NCBI GenBank assembly: GCA_038233075.1
Contig: JBBSMQ010000006.1
Span: forward strand, 62,001 to 126,000
DNA: 64,000 nt
Reading direction: 5' to 3'
Source: Iamia sp038233075
Lineage (GTDB): Bacteria; Actinomycetota; Acidimicrobiia; Acidimicrobiales; Iamiaceae
Shown here in pieces: positions 17,907 through 26,565 of this stretch. The translations under genes and the position numbers were made by a program. Under the pieces are notes generated by a model, which saw nothing but the letters and a program-made list of their open reading frames with translations, was not told the DNA's origin and searched no databases. How positions within the stretch are numbered: the first letter of the stretch is position 1; each line of letters begins with the position of its first letter.

Positions 17907-18830
17907 TCAGGTCGAGGGAATGACGAGCTCGGGCTTCACGGTGTCGTCGCGGTGGGCGATGTAGACGGCGCGGAGGGCGCCGACCGGATCCAGCACAGCC
18001 CAGGGGCCGTCGCCATCGCCCGGGGCCCCGAGCTCGGCCCGGTCGAGCACCTTGCCGTGGCCGACCGCGATGGCCACGTCACCGTCGACGGTGACCGCAT
18101 CGAGGTGGGCCACGGCGACGGCGATGGGCAGGAGACCATCGGGCCCGAGGACGTCGAGGGCGACGGCCGCGTCGAGCCGGAAACCACCCACCGAGGTGCG
18201 ACGGAGGGCGCGCAGGTGCGCACCGCCGCCCAGGGCATGGCCCAGGTCGGCGGCGAGGGTCCGAACGTAGGCGCCTGACGAGCAGGAGACTTCGGCTCGG
18301 AAGACGCCCGGCTCAGGACCATCGTCCAGGGTGAAGGAGTGCACGGTGACGGGGCGGGCGTCGCGCTCGATCTCGATGCCCTCCCGGGCCAGCTCGTGGA
18401 GGCGGCGGCCGTCGACCTTGACGGCGGAGACCATGGGCGGCACCTGGAGGATGGGACCGGTCAGCTGCTCGGCCGCCACCCGGCGGGCGCCGGCCAGGGT
18501 CACGTCGGACATGTCGTGGCAGGCGGTGACCTCCCCGGAGGCGTCGAGGGTCGTGGTCTCGGTGCCGAGGACGATCTCGGCCTCGTACGACTTGCCCAGA
18601 GCGGTCAGGTAGCGCAGCAGCCGCGTGGCCCGGCCCACGCCGAGGACGAGCACGCCGGTGGCGTCGGGGTCGAGCGTGCCCGAGTGACCCACCTTGCGGG
18701 TGCCCAGCAGACCCCGAGACCGGGCCACCACGTCGTGGCTCGTCCAGCCGGCCGGCTTGTCCACCACCGCCACCCCGTCGGGCCCCGGCGGGCGGGCGCG
18801 GCTCGAAGGCCGCGCCGCCGGTGCGGTCAC
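17907..18830 (-). CDS. truB: tRNA pseudouridine(55) synthase TruB
   Basis: Makes pseudouridine at position 55 of the T-loop of tRNAs. The 307-residue protein carries KVGHSGTLDPDATG with catalytic Asp54, the VPPMVSAVKVDGRRLHELAR block and SSGAYVRTLAADLG. A short C-terminal extension ends in VIPST. It overlaps rbfA by four bases (ATGA). It is the last gene of the rimP-to-truB translation cluster and faces the enoyl-CoA hydratase across a 126-bp convergent gap in which I see no strong terminator. Confidence 0.96.
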   Translation of the reverse strand: MTAPAARPSSRARPPGPDGVAVVDKPAGWTSHDVVARSRGLLGTRKVGHSGTLDPDATGVLVLGVGRATRLLRYLTALGKSYEAEIVLGTETTTLDASGEVTACHDMSDVTLAGARRVAAEQLTGPILQVPPMVSAVKVDGRRLHELAREGIEIERDARPVTVHSFTLDDGPEPGVFRAEVSCSSGAYVRTLAADLGHALGGGAHLRALRRTSVGGFRLDAAVALDVLGPDGLLPIAVAVAHLDAVTVDGDVAIAVGHGKVLDRAELGAPGDGDGPWAVLDPVGALRAVYIAHRDDTVKPELVIPST

Positions 18831-19216
18831 GGCCCGGGCGGGGCTTCGTCGGTGTCGGAGCGGAGGCCGCGGAGCACGTCGTCGATGCGAGCCGCGGAGC
18901 GCACCACCGGGTCGGGCGCAAAGGTGAGCACCGGCGTCTGCTTCAGCCGAGTCTCGGCGTTGATGGCCTTCTGGAGCCGGGGCCGCAGCTCCTCGAAGGC
19001 CGCCAGCACCTCGGCGTCGGCATCGGGCCCGTCGAGCACGTCGTAGTGGACGACGGCCGCGCCCAGATCGGACTCGGCCTCGACGCCGGTGACGGCCACG
19101 CCGATCAGCCGGTCGTCATCGACGTCCTGGACCGCCTCGGCCACGACCTCCCGCAACAGCTCGTTGACCCGGGCCATCCGTGGGTACTGCCGCTTGGGAT
19201 TTGCTCGCCTGGCCAT
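18827..19216 (-). CDS. rbfA: 30S ribosome-binding factor RbfA
   Basis: A 129-residue KH-like protein needed for 16S rRNA 5'-end processing and late 30S maturation. Recognisable parts are RVNELLREVVAEAV, DLGAAVVHYDVL and LKQTPVLTFAPDPVVRSAARID. It lies three bases after the DUF503 gene and overlaps truB, so all three are translated together. The C-terminus is slightly extended and acidic. Confidence 0.95.
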   Translation of the reverse strand: MARRANPKRQYPRMARVNELLREVVAEAVQDVDDDRLIGVAVTGVEAESDLGAAVVHYDVLDGPDADAEVLAAFEELRPRLQKAINAETRLKQTPVLTFAPDPVVRSAARIDDVLRGLRSDTDEAPPGP

Positions 19217-19219
19217 GTT

Positions 19220-19510
19220 CTAGTCCTCCTCCATCCAGGCCCGGACGGCATCGAGGACCTCGACGCCGGGCCGGGACCACACGTAGCGCTCGACCTCGTC
19301 GAGGATGCCAGTGATCTGCGATCCGCTGCTGCTGACGATGGCAAACCCGAGGGCGGTGCGCTGCCAGGCGTCCTGGTGGTCGACCTCGGCGGCGGAGATG
19401 CGGTACTTCGACCGCACGCCGTCGAGGATGGGGCGCACCTCGGCCCGCTTGGCCTTCAGCGACCGGCTCTGAGGCAGGTGCAGCTCCACCCGCAGCGTCC
19501 CGACCACCAT
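19220..19510 (-). CDS. DUF503 (YlxP-like) protein
   Basis: A 96-residue protein of the DUF503/YlxP family, normally found between infB and rbfA and thought to help in ribosome assembly. SRSLKAKRAEVRPIL and the C-terminal SRPGVEVLDA fit the family. TAGAGT on the minus strand at 19523-19518, seven bases before the ATG, suggests a leaderless promoter. The ylxP-rbfA-truB unit may therefore be transcribed independently of infB, which is now separated from it by the VapBC-like module. Confidence 0.88.
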   Translation of the reverse strand: MVVGTLRVELHLPQSRSLKAKRAEVRPILDGVRSKYRISAAEVDHQDAWQRTALGFAIVSSSGSQITGILDEVERYVWSRPGVEVLDAVRAWMEED

Positions 19511-19568
19511 CCCGAGGACTCTAGGCCGACCCCGTCCCCGTCCCGCCTCGCATCCCGTTGCGATCGGA

Positions 19569-19945
19569 TCAGGCGCGACGGATCCGGACGGGGCCATCGA
19601 CTGCGGACGCAAGACGGGAGAGGTCGGACACGTCCGAGGTGAGCACCAGCGAGGATCTCTCTGCTGCGGTGAGCACCACATGGGCGTCGACCACGTCGGA
19701 CGCCTCGGCTCGCCCCAGCAGCGAGCCGACGGAGTGTGCTTGAGTCGAGGCGAAGTCGACCACCTCACAGCCCCGCAGGAACCGACGCAGCTGAGCCTGG
19801 CGAGGCGACCGACTGACCTGGGCCACAGCAGGGGCGGTGGTCATCGGCACGACACCCGATTCGAGTCGGGCGCGGTGCTCGGCCCAGATCCGACGCTCGT
19901 CTCGATAGCGACCACCAGAACGCCGGCGTCGTAGACGACGGTCAT
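19569..19945 (-). pseudogene. PIN-domain VapC-like toxin, frameshifted
   Basis: The start MTVVYDAGVLVVAIE (ATG at 19945) has the first PIN aspartate but goes out of frame near 19900. The continuation DERRIWAEHRARLESGVVP, then AQVSRSPRQAQLRRFL, EASDVVDAHVVLTA and SLVLTSDVSDL, is in another frame to the stop at 19569. One missing base explains the break. The later PIN acidic residues (DVVDAH, TSDVSD) survive. Intact relatives are about 125-residue RNases. Its ATG overlaps the antitoxin stop (ATGA). Confidence 0.78.
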
Positions 19946-20210
19946 GCGAACCGTGCGGAGGCGGAGGTCCCCATCTCGTCAACGATGCGCTGACGTGCCG
20001 CCTCGAGCTCGGCGTGGGTGAACGCGCCGTTCTCGGCGTCCCACTCGGCGACGGCGTCGAGCCCATCTCGTACTCGCAGAGCGCGACGGGCCGCGTCGGT
20101 CATCCAGGCTGAGACGCCGTGCCCTCGGCGCGGGCGGCGGCGAGCACACGCTCGTGAACATCCGGATCGACCGTGATGGCGAGCTTGGGGGAAGGCGTTC
20201 CGCGCGGCAC
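19942..20210 (-). pseudogene. VapB-like antitoxin, frameshifted
   Basis: From the GTG at 20210 the frame reads PRGTPSPKLAITVDPDVHERV up to AEGTA, then runs into a stop. The expected continuation VSAWMTDAARRALRVRDGLD, ending FTHAELEAARQRIVDEMG, is in the next frame to 19942. One missing base near 20116 explains this. The N-terminal part resembles a ribbon-helix-helix DNA-binding segment and the distal part the toxin-binding tail. The pair sits between infB and DUF503. Confidence 0.75.
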
Positions 20211-20217
20211 GAGAGAA

Positions 20218-20235
20218 ACTCTACTACCAGAGTAG
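20218..20235 (-). promoter_or_regulatory. Promoter/operator of the VapBC-like module
   Basis: The inverted repeat CTACT-ACCAG-AGTAG (20221-20235) overlaps a minus-strand -10 box TAGAGT (20223-20218) that ends seven bases before the GTG at 20210. This arrangement is expected for an autoregulated toxin-antitoxin operon with a leaderless message. Confidence 0.55.
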
Positions 20236-20256
20236 GAGAGCTATGGGCCCGAGACC

Positions 20257-23007
20257 CTAGGTCCGGGGGATCTCGCGCTCGTCGAAGGTCTCGATGATGT
20301 CGCCTTCCTTGAGGTCCTGGAAGTCCGAGAGGCCGATGCCGCACTCGTAGCCGGCGTTGACCTCCCGGGCGTCGTCCTTGAACCGCTTGAGCGACTGGAT
20401 GGCGCCCTTCCAGATGATGGTGCCCTCCCGCAGGAAGCGCACCTTCGAGCCGCGAGTGATGACGCCGTTGGTGACGTAGCAACCGGCGATGGCGCCGATG
20501 CGCGGGACCCGGAAGATCTCGCGGACCTCGGCGTCGCCGGTGACGACCTCTTCGAGCTCCGGGGACAGCATGCCGACCATGGCGGCCTCGATGTCCTCGA
20601 TGAGCTTGTAGATGATCTCGTAGCTGCGGATCTCGACCGACTCCTGCTGGGCCAGCTCGCGGGCCTTGCGGTCGGGGCGGACGTTGAAGCCGATGATGGT
20701 GGCGTTGGTGGCCACCGCCAGCTGGATGTCGTCGTTGGTGACGCCGCCCACCCCACGCCGGGCGAAGGCCAGCTTCACGTCGTCTCGCTCGAGCTTCTTC
20801 AGGCTCTCGGTCACGGCCTCGAGCGAGCCGTTTACGTCGGCCTTGACGATGAGGTTCAGCGTGGCCGCCTCACCGGTCTGGATCTGGCTGAAGATGTCCT
20901 CCAGCTTCATCCCCCCGCCGGACACCGCGGCGCTGCCCGAGATCGACGCCACCCGCTGGTAGTGCTCGCGCTGGTCGGCCACCGAGCGCGCCGTCTTCTG
21001 GTCGGGGGCGACCACGAAGTCGTCACCCGCGCTGGCCACATCGGAGAGGCCGAGGACCTCGACGGGCATCGACGGCCCGGCCTCCTTGACGTTCTCGCCG
21101 GTGTCGTCGACCAACGCTCGGACGCGACCCCAGGCGGCGCCGGCGATGAGCGGATCGCCCACCTTGAGCGTGCCCCGCTGCACGAGCAGCGTGGCCACCG
21201 GGCCCCGGCCCACCTCCAGGTGGGACTCGAGGACGACGCCCCGGGCTCGGCCGGCCGGGTTGGCGCTGAGCTCCTCCACGTCGGCCACGACGAGCAGCTG
21301 CTCGAGCAGGTCGTCGATGCCGAGGTTCTCCAGGGCGGAGACCTCGACCATGATCGTGTCACCGCCCCAGGCCTCGGGCACCAGCTCGCGCTCGGCCAGC
21401 TGGCTCATGACCCGCTGGGGATCGGCGCCCTCCCGGTCGATCTTGTTGATGGCCACGACGATGGGGACCTCGGCCGCCTTGGCGTGGTCGAGGGCCTCCA
21501 GGGTCTGGGGCATGACGCCGTCGTCGGCCGCCACGACCAGCACGACGACATCGGTGGCCTCGGCCCCGCGGGCGCGCATGGCGGTGAAGGCCTCGTGGCC
21601 CGGTGTGTCGATGAAGGTGACGAGCCGGCCGTCCTTCTCCACCTGGTAGGCGCCGATGTGCTGAGTGATGCCTCCGGCCTCGCCGGCCACCACGTTGGCG
21701 TTGCGGATCTGGTCGAGGAGCTTGGTCTTGCCGTGGTCGACGTGGCCCATCACGGTGATCACCGGGGGTCGGTCCTCGCCACCCTCGTCGTCGTCGTCCT
21801 CCTGCTCCAGCTCCCCGACCCCGAGGCGCTTCTGGAGCTCGACCTCCTCCTCCTCGCCGGGGTCGGCGAGGCGGACGTCGGCCCCCACGTCGAGGGCGAA
21901 CATCTCGATCATCTCGTCGCTGAGGGACTGGGTGGCGGTGACCATCTCGCCCTCGGCCATGAGGAACCGGACCACGTCGGCGGGCGTGCGGTTCAGCTTG
22001 GGGCCGATGTCCTGGGGGGTTGAGCCCCGCTCGATGACGATCTCGCCCTCGGGGACGGGGGTGTCCTCCGGGGTGTACTCCGGCATGTCCATGGGCCGGA
22101 GCTCTTCGCGGTTGCGACGCCGCCTCCCCTTGCGACGGGGAGGACGACGACCGGCCGGACCACCAGGGCGGCCGGGACCACCGCCGCCGGGACGACCGCC
22201 GCCCGGGGGCGGACCGCCTCCCATGGGAGCGCCGCCGCCACCGGGGCGAGCGCCGGCGGGGGCACGGCTGGGGCCGCCACCGCCGGGACGACCGGCGGAG
22301 CGGGTGGGCGAGGGGCCGCGACCGCCGAGGCCGGGAGGCGGCGGGATGGGGCGGCCGGAGATGCCGCGCGGCGGGCCCGGGGGCGGCGGGATGGGCTTGC
22401 CCGAGGGCCCCTTGGGGACCACGTCGGGCGAGGGGCGGGCCGGCGGGGCAGGCCGGCGGGTGGCCGGGGGCGGGCCGGCGGAACCGGGGGCATCGGGCCG
22501 GGGGGCCTCAGCCGGGGTCGGCGCATCCTGACGGGCCGCAGGGGCCTCGACCGGGGGGGCCGGGCGGGGTGGACGTCCCGAACCGCTGGAGGTGACCACC
22601 TTGCGGGGATCGGGGGGCGTGGCCGGCGGGCGGGGCGGCGCAGGTGGGGGCGTGGGGGCCTCGGCGGCCGGCGGGTCGGCCGGGGGGGCCGGCGCCGCGG
22701 GGGGCGGCGGAGGAGGGGCGGCGGGTGCCTCGGCCGCAGGAGCAGCAGCATCATCGGGGGTCGCTGGAGGGGCGGCCACCGCCTTCTCGGCGGGCGCCTT
22801 CTTCTTCTTGGTCGGCTCCTCGGGCTGCTCGTCGCGGACCATGCCCTCGCGCTCGGCCTTGCGACGAGCCCGGTCGGCCTGAGCCCCCTCGATGCCTGAG
22901 GAGTGCGTCTTGACGCCGATGCCGAGATCCACGCAGAGGTCGAGTGCCTCCTTGTTGGTGAGGCCGAGCTCCTTCGCGAGCTCGTGGACGCGGATCTTCC
23001 TTGCCAA
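20257..23007 (-). CDS. infB: Translation initiation factor IF-2
   Basis: A 916-residue GTPase that delivers initiator tRNA to the 30S subunit. An IF2-N helix domain (ELAKELGLTNKEALDLCVDL) opens the protein. A Pro/Gly/Ala/Arg-rich linker of roughly 250 residues follows, longer than in many bacteria and usual for actinobacteria. Then come the G domain with GHVDHGKT (about residues 421-428), DTPGHEAF and NKID, and the C-terminal beta-barrel and fMet-tRNA domains. It follows ylxR in the nusA operon. No lesions are seen. Confidence 0.98.
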   Translation of the reverse strand: MARKIRVHELAKELGLTNKEALDLCVDLGIGVKTHSSGIEGAQADRARRKAEREGMVRDEQPEEPTKKKKAPAEKAVAAPPATPDDAAAPAAEAPAAPPPPPPAAPAPPADPPAAEAPTPPPAPPRPPATPPDPRKVVTSSGSGRPPRPAPPVEAPAARQDAPTPAEAPRPDAPGSAGPPPATRRPAPPARPSPDVVPKGPSGKPIPPPPGPPRGISGRPIPPPPGLGGRGPSPTRSAGRPGGGGPSRAPAGARPGGGGAPMGGGPPPGGGRPGGGGPGRPGGPAGRRPPRRKGRRRRNREELRPMDMPEYTPEDTPVPEGEIVIERGSTPQDIGPKLNRTPADVVRFLMAEGEMVTATQSLSDEMIEMFALDVGADVRLADPGEEEEVELQKRLGVGELEQEDDDDEGGEDRPPVITVMGHVDHGKTKLLDQIRNANVVAGEAGGITQHIGAYQVEKDGRLVTFIDTPGHEAFTAMRARGAEATDVVVLVVAADDGVMPQTLEALDHAKAAEVPIVVAINKIDREGADPQRVMSQLAERELVPEAWGGDTIMVEVSALENLGIDDLLEQLLVVADVEELSANPAGRARGVVLESHLEVGRGPVATLLVQRGTLKVGDPLIAGAAWGRVRALVDDTGENVKEAGPSMPVEVLGLSDVASAGDDFVVAPDQKTARSVADQREHYQRVASISGSAAVSGGGMKLEDIFSQIQTGEAATLNLIVKADVNGSLEAVTESLKKLERDDVKLAFARRGVGGVTNDDIQLAVATNATIIGFNVRPDRKARELAQQESVEIRSYEIIYKLIEDIEAAMVGMLSPELEEVVTGDAEVREIFRVPRIGAIAGCYVTNGVITRGSKVRFLREGTIIWKGAIQSLKRFKDDAREVNAGYECGIGLSDFQDLKEGDIIETFDEREIPRT

Positions 23008-23103
23008 GTCGGTTGCCTAGCCCTTCAGGTCTCAGGACCCATGCCGATGCATGGGCCTTCCATCTTCGCGCACGGCCCTCGCCGCGGCGAAGCCCCAAGG
23101 CGC

Positions 23104-23129
23104 GTGGCTGCCCCGGCCGGGACAGCCAC
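23104..23129 (-). promoter_or_regulatory. Hairpin between ylxR and infB
   Basis: Perfect 7-bp arms GTGGCTG (23104-23110) and CAGCCAC (23123-23129) enclose a 12-nt GC-rich loop in the 158-bp gap between infB and ylxR. It could attenuate transcription or stabilise the message. No T-run is present, so full termination is unlikely. Confidence 0.35.
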
Positions 23130-23165
23130 CGGACGACACCGGGTGATGATCCCCAGTGTGCCGGA

Positions 23166-23429
23166 TCAGGGCGCGATCGCCACGCCCAGGGCGTCGATGG
23201 CATCGCCCCGCACCTCGCCCCGGAGGGCGCGGGCGAAGGCCCTCCGGCGCCGGGCCCGATCCACGCAGCCAGGATCGGGGCAGATCCAGGCGCCCCGGCC
23301 GGCGCCGTGGTGACCGACCTCGAGTCCGCCGTCGGGCATCCTCACCACTCGGACCAGCTCCTGGGGGTGCGTGCGGCGACGACACCCGACGCAGGTGCGA
23401 CGAGGGCCCGGGAGGGCACCGCGACCCAC
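23166..23429 (-). CDS. ylxR: YlxR/RnpM (DUF448) RNA-binding protein
   Basis: An 87-residue protein of the YlxR family, recently linked to RNase P modulation in Bacillus. The signature RRTCVGCRRR, the basic helix DRARRRRAFARALR and the GRGAWICPD loop are clear. A GTG at 23429, five bases after the nusA start-to-stop frame ends, gives the usual family length. Its position between nusA and infB is standard. Confidence 0.88.
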   Translation of the reverse strand: MGRGALPGPRRTCVGCRRRTHPQELVRVVRMPDGGLEVGHHGAGRGAWICPDPGCVDRARRRRAFARALRGEVRGDAIDALGVAIAP

Positions 23430-23431
23430 CG

Positions 23432-24802
23432 CTACGCCTGGTCGCGGGGATCCCCGGCCGCGGGGCCGTCGACACCGGCGGCGATCTCGGCCTCGGGCGT
23501 CTCGCCCTCCACCGCAGCACCATCGGCGCCGTCGGCACCGATGGGGGCCTCGACGTCGGCCGACGCCGCCATCTCCTGCGACACCGCCGACTCGTCGCCG
23601 GAGACGTCGGGGTCGACGCTGATCTCGACGTCGGGGTCGGTGGCCTCCTCGCCCGCCTCGCCCTCGCTGCCGGCCCTGGCCTCGTTCTCCTCGGTGGCCT
23701 CGGCCCACGCCTCGGCGGAGAGGGCCTCGCTGCCGTCGGCCGGCTGCCACACCTGCTCACCGGAGGTGGGATCGGTCACCCACTCCCCCTCGGCCCAGTC
23801 CTGGGCGGCGTAGGCCTCCTCCTCGACCAGCTGGGTCTCGCTCTTGATGTCGACCCGCCAGCCCGACAGGCGGGCGGCGAGGCGGGCGTTCTGGCCCTCC
23901 TTGCCGATGGCGAGGGAGAGCTGGAAGTCGGGGACGATCACCGTCGCGGTGCCGGTGTCGTAGTCGAGGCGGACCTCCTTGACCTTGGCCGGAGCCAGGG
24001 CCTTGGCCACCAGGTCCTCGGGGATGTCGGTGAAGGGGACGATGTCGATCTTCTCGCCGTTGAGCTCGTTCACGACCATGCGGACCCGGGCCCCCCGGGC
24101 CCCGACGCACGCGCCGACCGGATCCACGTTGGCGTCGTTGGACCAGACCGCGATCTTGGTGCGGTGGCCGGGCTCGCGGGCGCAGGCCCGCAGCTCGACG
24201 ATGCCCTCGGCGATCTCGGGCACCTCCATCTCGAACAGGCGCCGGATCAGGCCGGGATGCGTGCGGCTGACGACGATCTGGGGGCCCTTGACCGTCTTGC
24301 GGACCTCGACGATGTAGGCCTTGAGCCGGGAGTTGGCCTGGGGGCGCTCGTGAGGCACCTGCTCGGCCTGAGGGAGCAGCGCCTCGACACCCCGGTTGAG
24401 CTCGAGGAGCGTGTAGCGGGAGTCGCCCTGCTGGATGATCCCGGTGACGATGTCGCCCTCGCGCCCAGAGTACTCCTCGTACTTCATCTCCCGGTCGACC
24501 TCGCGCAGGCGCTGGTTCATGACCTGGCGGGCGGTCTGGGCCGCGATGCGGCCGAAGTCGGGCGGGGTGACGTCGGCCACGTCGCCGTAGGGCTCGCCGT
24601 CCTCGTCGATCTCCTGGGACCAGACGCGGATGTCGAAGCTCTCGGGGTCGATGGTGACCCAGGCGTACTCCTTGGCCGCCGGCATGCGGCTGTAGGCCGA
24701 CTCCATGGCATCGGCCAGCGCCCCCATGAGGGTGTCCGAGGAGATGCCCCGGTCAGCCGCCAGGGCCTGGAGGGCCTCCATCATGTCGAGCTTCTGGGTC
24801 AT
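23432..24802 (-). CDS. nusA: Transcription termination/antitermination factor NusA
   Basis: A 456-residue RNA polymerase-associated factor. The N-terminal domain (MMEALQALAADRGIS) is followed by an S1 region (GDIVTGIIQQGDSRYTLLEL, about 120-190) and the KH tandem with RLFEMEVPEI, VGACVGARGARVRMV and LAIGKEGQNARLAARL. An acidic, low-complexity C-terminal tail of about 100 residues follows. The ATG at 24802 overlaps the rimP stop (ATGA), which fixes the start against a longer frame. Confidence 0.97.
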   Translation of the reverse strand: MTQKLDMMEALQALAADRGISSDTLMGALADAMESAYSRMPAAKEYAWVTIDPESFDIRVWSQEIDEDGEPYGDVADVTPPDFGRIAAQTARQVMNQRLREVDREMKYEEYSGREGDIVTGIIQQGDSRYTLLELNRGVEALLPQAEQVPHERPQANSRLKAYIVEVRKTVKGPQIVVSRTHPGLIRRLFEMEVPEIAEGIVELRACAREPGHRTKIAVWSNDANVDPVGACVGARGARVRMVVNELNGEKIDIVPFTDIPEDLVAKALAPAKVKEVRLDYDTGTATVIVPDFQLSLAIGKEGQNARLAARLSGWRVDIKSETQLVEEEAYAAQDWAEGEWVTDPTSGEQVWQPADGSEALSAEAWAEATEENEARAGSEGEAGEEATDPDVEISVDPDVSGDESAVSQEMAASADVEAPIGADGADGAAVEGETPEAEIAAGVDGPAAGDPRDQA

Positions 24803-25335
24803 CGCTTCGCTGCCTTCTTCTCGGAGGACGGGGAGGGCTTGGGGGCCGCCGACGGCTTGGCCCCGGGCTTGGGCGACGGGCCCCACTCGAACACGGTGCG
24901 GGCTCGCTCCACCTGGTCGTAGGCCACGGTGCGAGAGGGGCCGTCGGGGGTGTCGGCGTCGGGGCCCACGGTGATGCCGTCGTCGTCCGCGGCGACCAGG
25001 ACGCCGCGCACACGGCGCCCGGCCTCGGTTCCGGCGACGGTGCGCACGTTGACCGACTGGCCCACGGCCCGACGGAAGTGGGCGGGGGTGCGCAGCTTGC
25101 GCTCCAGGCCGGGGGTGGACACCTCGAGGGTGTAGCGGCCGGGAACGGGATCGTCGTCGTCGAGGAGGCGCGAGATGCGACGGGTGAACCCGGCGAGGGC
25201 ATCGAGGTCGAGACCGCCGTCACGGTCGACCGTGACGGTGAGCACCCCTCCGGCGAGCTCGACGTCGACCAGCTCGACGCCGTCGGCGGCGCAGACCGGC
25301 TCGGCCAGGTCACGCACCTTCTCGGTGGGGCTCAT
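24799..25335 (-). CDS. rimP: Ribosome maturation factor RimP
   Basis: A 178-residue protein needed for 30S assembly. ELVDVELAGGVLTVTVDRDGG (split across about residues 19-40), DPVPGRYTLEVSTPGLER and FRRAVGQSV match the family; the C-terminal 35 residues form a Lys/Pro/Ser-rich tail. A perfect GGAGGTGA ribosome-binding site precedes the ATG. It is the first gene of the rimP-nusA-ylxR-infB operon. Confidence 0.96.
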   Translation of the reverse strand: MSPTEKVRDLAEPVCAADGVELVDVELAGGVLTVTVDRDGGLDLDALAGFTRRISRLLDDDDPVPGRYTLEVSTPGLERKLRTPAHFRRAVGQSVNVRTVAGTEAGRRVRGVLVAADDDGITVGPDADTPDGPSRTVAYDQVERARTVFEWGPSPKPGAKPSAAPKPSPSSEKKAAKR

Positions 25336-25389
25336 GGTCTGTCACCTCCGTCGTCGTGTCGTCTGGTCGTCGCTGTGGCCTCAGAGAGA

Positions 25390-25451
25390 AGGCGTGGGCC
25401 CGAGCCCACGCCTACCAGCGCCCACCCCCACGGGTGAGGGGAGCCAGCATA
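25390..25451 (-). promoter_or_regulatory. rimP-nusA operon promoter and leader hairpin
   Basis: On the minus strand TATGCT (25451-25446) is a candidate -10 box, predicting a start near 25439 and a leader of about 100 nt. Within it AGGCGTGGGC and GCCCACGCCT (25390-25413) form a perfect 10-bp stem with a 4-nt loop, followed on the transcript by TTCTCTCT. This resembles an attenuator or weak intrinsic terminator in front of the operon. Confidence 0.5.
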
Positions 25452-25564
25452 GCGGTCGCCGCCGACTCCGGCCGGGGCGCCGGTCCGGGCGGCGACACCG
25501 CCCCCTCGATGAGGCGCATGGCTTCGATGGGGTCGGCGGGCCCGACACGGGGCACGGTGGAGAG

Positions 25565-26536
25565 ATGTCGGCCGCCTTGCCCCCCCTCGTCCGCCGTGGG
25601 GTCGACGCCGCCCTCGAGGTCGCCGTCGTGCCCAGCTTCAGCCGCATCGGTGTCGCCGTCCGCCGACGCGTGGAGGACTGGTCGACACCCCCGCCGGGCG
25701 CCCTGGCGGGTCAAGTGGTGGTCGTCACCGGCGCCACCTCCGGGCTGGGGCGGGCCACGGCCGAGGCCGTGGGCCAACTGGGCGCGGCAATCGAGCTGGT
25801 GGGCCGCAACCCCGAGCGGGGCTCCGCCACGGTGGCGGACCTGGCTGACGTGGGGGTGGAGGCCACCTTCCGGCCGACCGACGTGGGCGACACCGACGCC
25901 GTGGCCGACCTGGCCGACGGCCTCGTCGCCGCCCACCGCCGCATCCACGCCGTCGTCCACGCCGCCGGGGGGATCACCAAGGAGCGCCAGACCACACCCC
26001 AGGGCCTGGAGATGACGTGGGCCTCGATGGTGGTCGGGCCCCGCCTCCTCACCCGCCGGCTGGCCACCGACCTGGCCGAGGGCCTGGACCGAGCGGTCTG
26101 GGTCACCTCCGGGGGGATGTACCTCCAGGACGTGGACCTCGACGACCTCGGGTGGCAGGCCCGGCCGTGGGACGGCACCCGGGCCTACGCCCAGGCCAAG
26201 CGGGCCCAGGTCGACGTGGTGGCCGAGGCCAGCGCCCGGGGTGAGGCTCCCCTGCAGGTCGCGGTGCATCCGGGCTGGGCCAACACACCCGGCGTGACCG
26301 ACGCCCTCCCGGGCTTCGGCCGGGTGATGGGGCCCATCCTGCGCACCCCGGAGGAGGGATCCGACTCGCTGGTGTGGCTGGTGACCGCCCCCGCCGAGGA
26401 GCTCCAGGCCGGGGCCCTCTACCACGATCGCCGGGTCCGGGGCACCGTTCGCTGGCCCGGGACCGCCACCTCGACCGTCGACCGGGCCCGCCTCCTCCGC
26501 ACCATCGACGACCAGGCCGAGGTGTCGTCGGGCTGA
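25565..26536 (+). CDS. Short-chain dehydrogenase/reductase
   Basis: A 323-residue SDR of the retinol-dehydrogenase-like extended type. The cofactor motif TGATSGLG lies at about residues 57-64, HAAGG at about 137, and the catalytic Ser-Tyr-Lys appear as SGGMY and YAQAK. An N-terminal extension of about 45 residues precedes the Rossmann fold, and HPGWANTPGV follows the active site. The substrate is unknown, probably a lipophilic alcohol or ketone. GGTGGAGAG precedes the ATG. It is divergent from rimP. Confidence 0.88.
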   Translation: MSAALPPLVRRGVDAALEVAVVPSFSRIGVAVRRRVEDWSTPPPGALAGQVVVVTGATSGLGRATAEAVGQLGAAIELVGRNPERGSATVADLADVGVEATFRPTDVGDTDAVADLADGLVAAHRRIHAVVHAAGGITKERQTTPQGLEMTWASMVVGPRLLTRRLATDLAEGLDRAVWVTSGGMYLQDVDLDDLGWQARPWDGTRAYAQAKRAQVDVVAEASARGEAPLQVAVHPGWANTPGVTDALPGFGRVMGPILRTPEEGSDSLVWLVTAPAEELQAGALYHDRRVRGTVRWPGTATSTVDRARLLRTIDDQAEVSSG

Positions 26537-26565
26537 CGTTCGTCCCGGTCGGCGATGCTGGGGCG

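Noticed and set aside
20962..22531. Very long open frames opposite infB and similarly opposite cdsA, nusA, ffh and proS
   Set aside because: They are reading-frame shadows of GC-rich genes: composition is Arg/Gly/Ala/His-skewed, there are no family motifs, and the opposite strand encodes clear conserved proteins.
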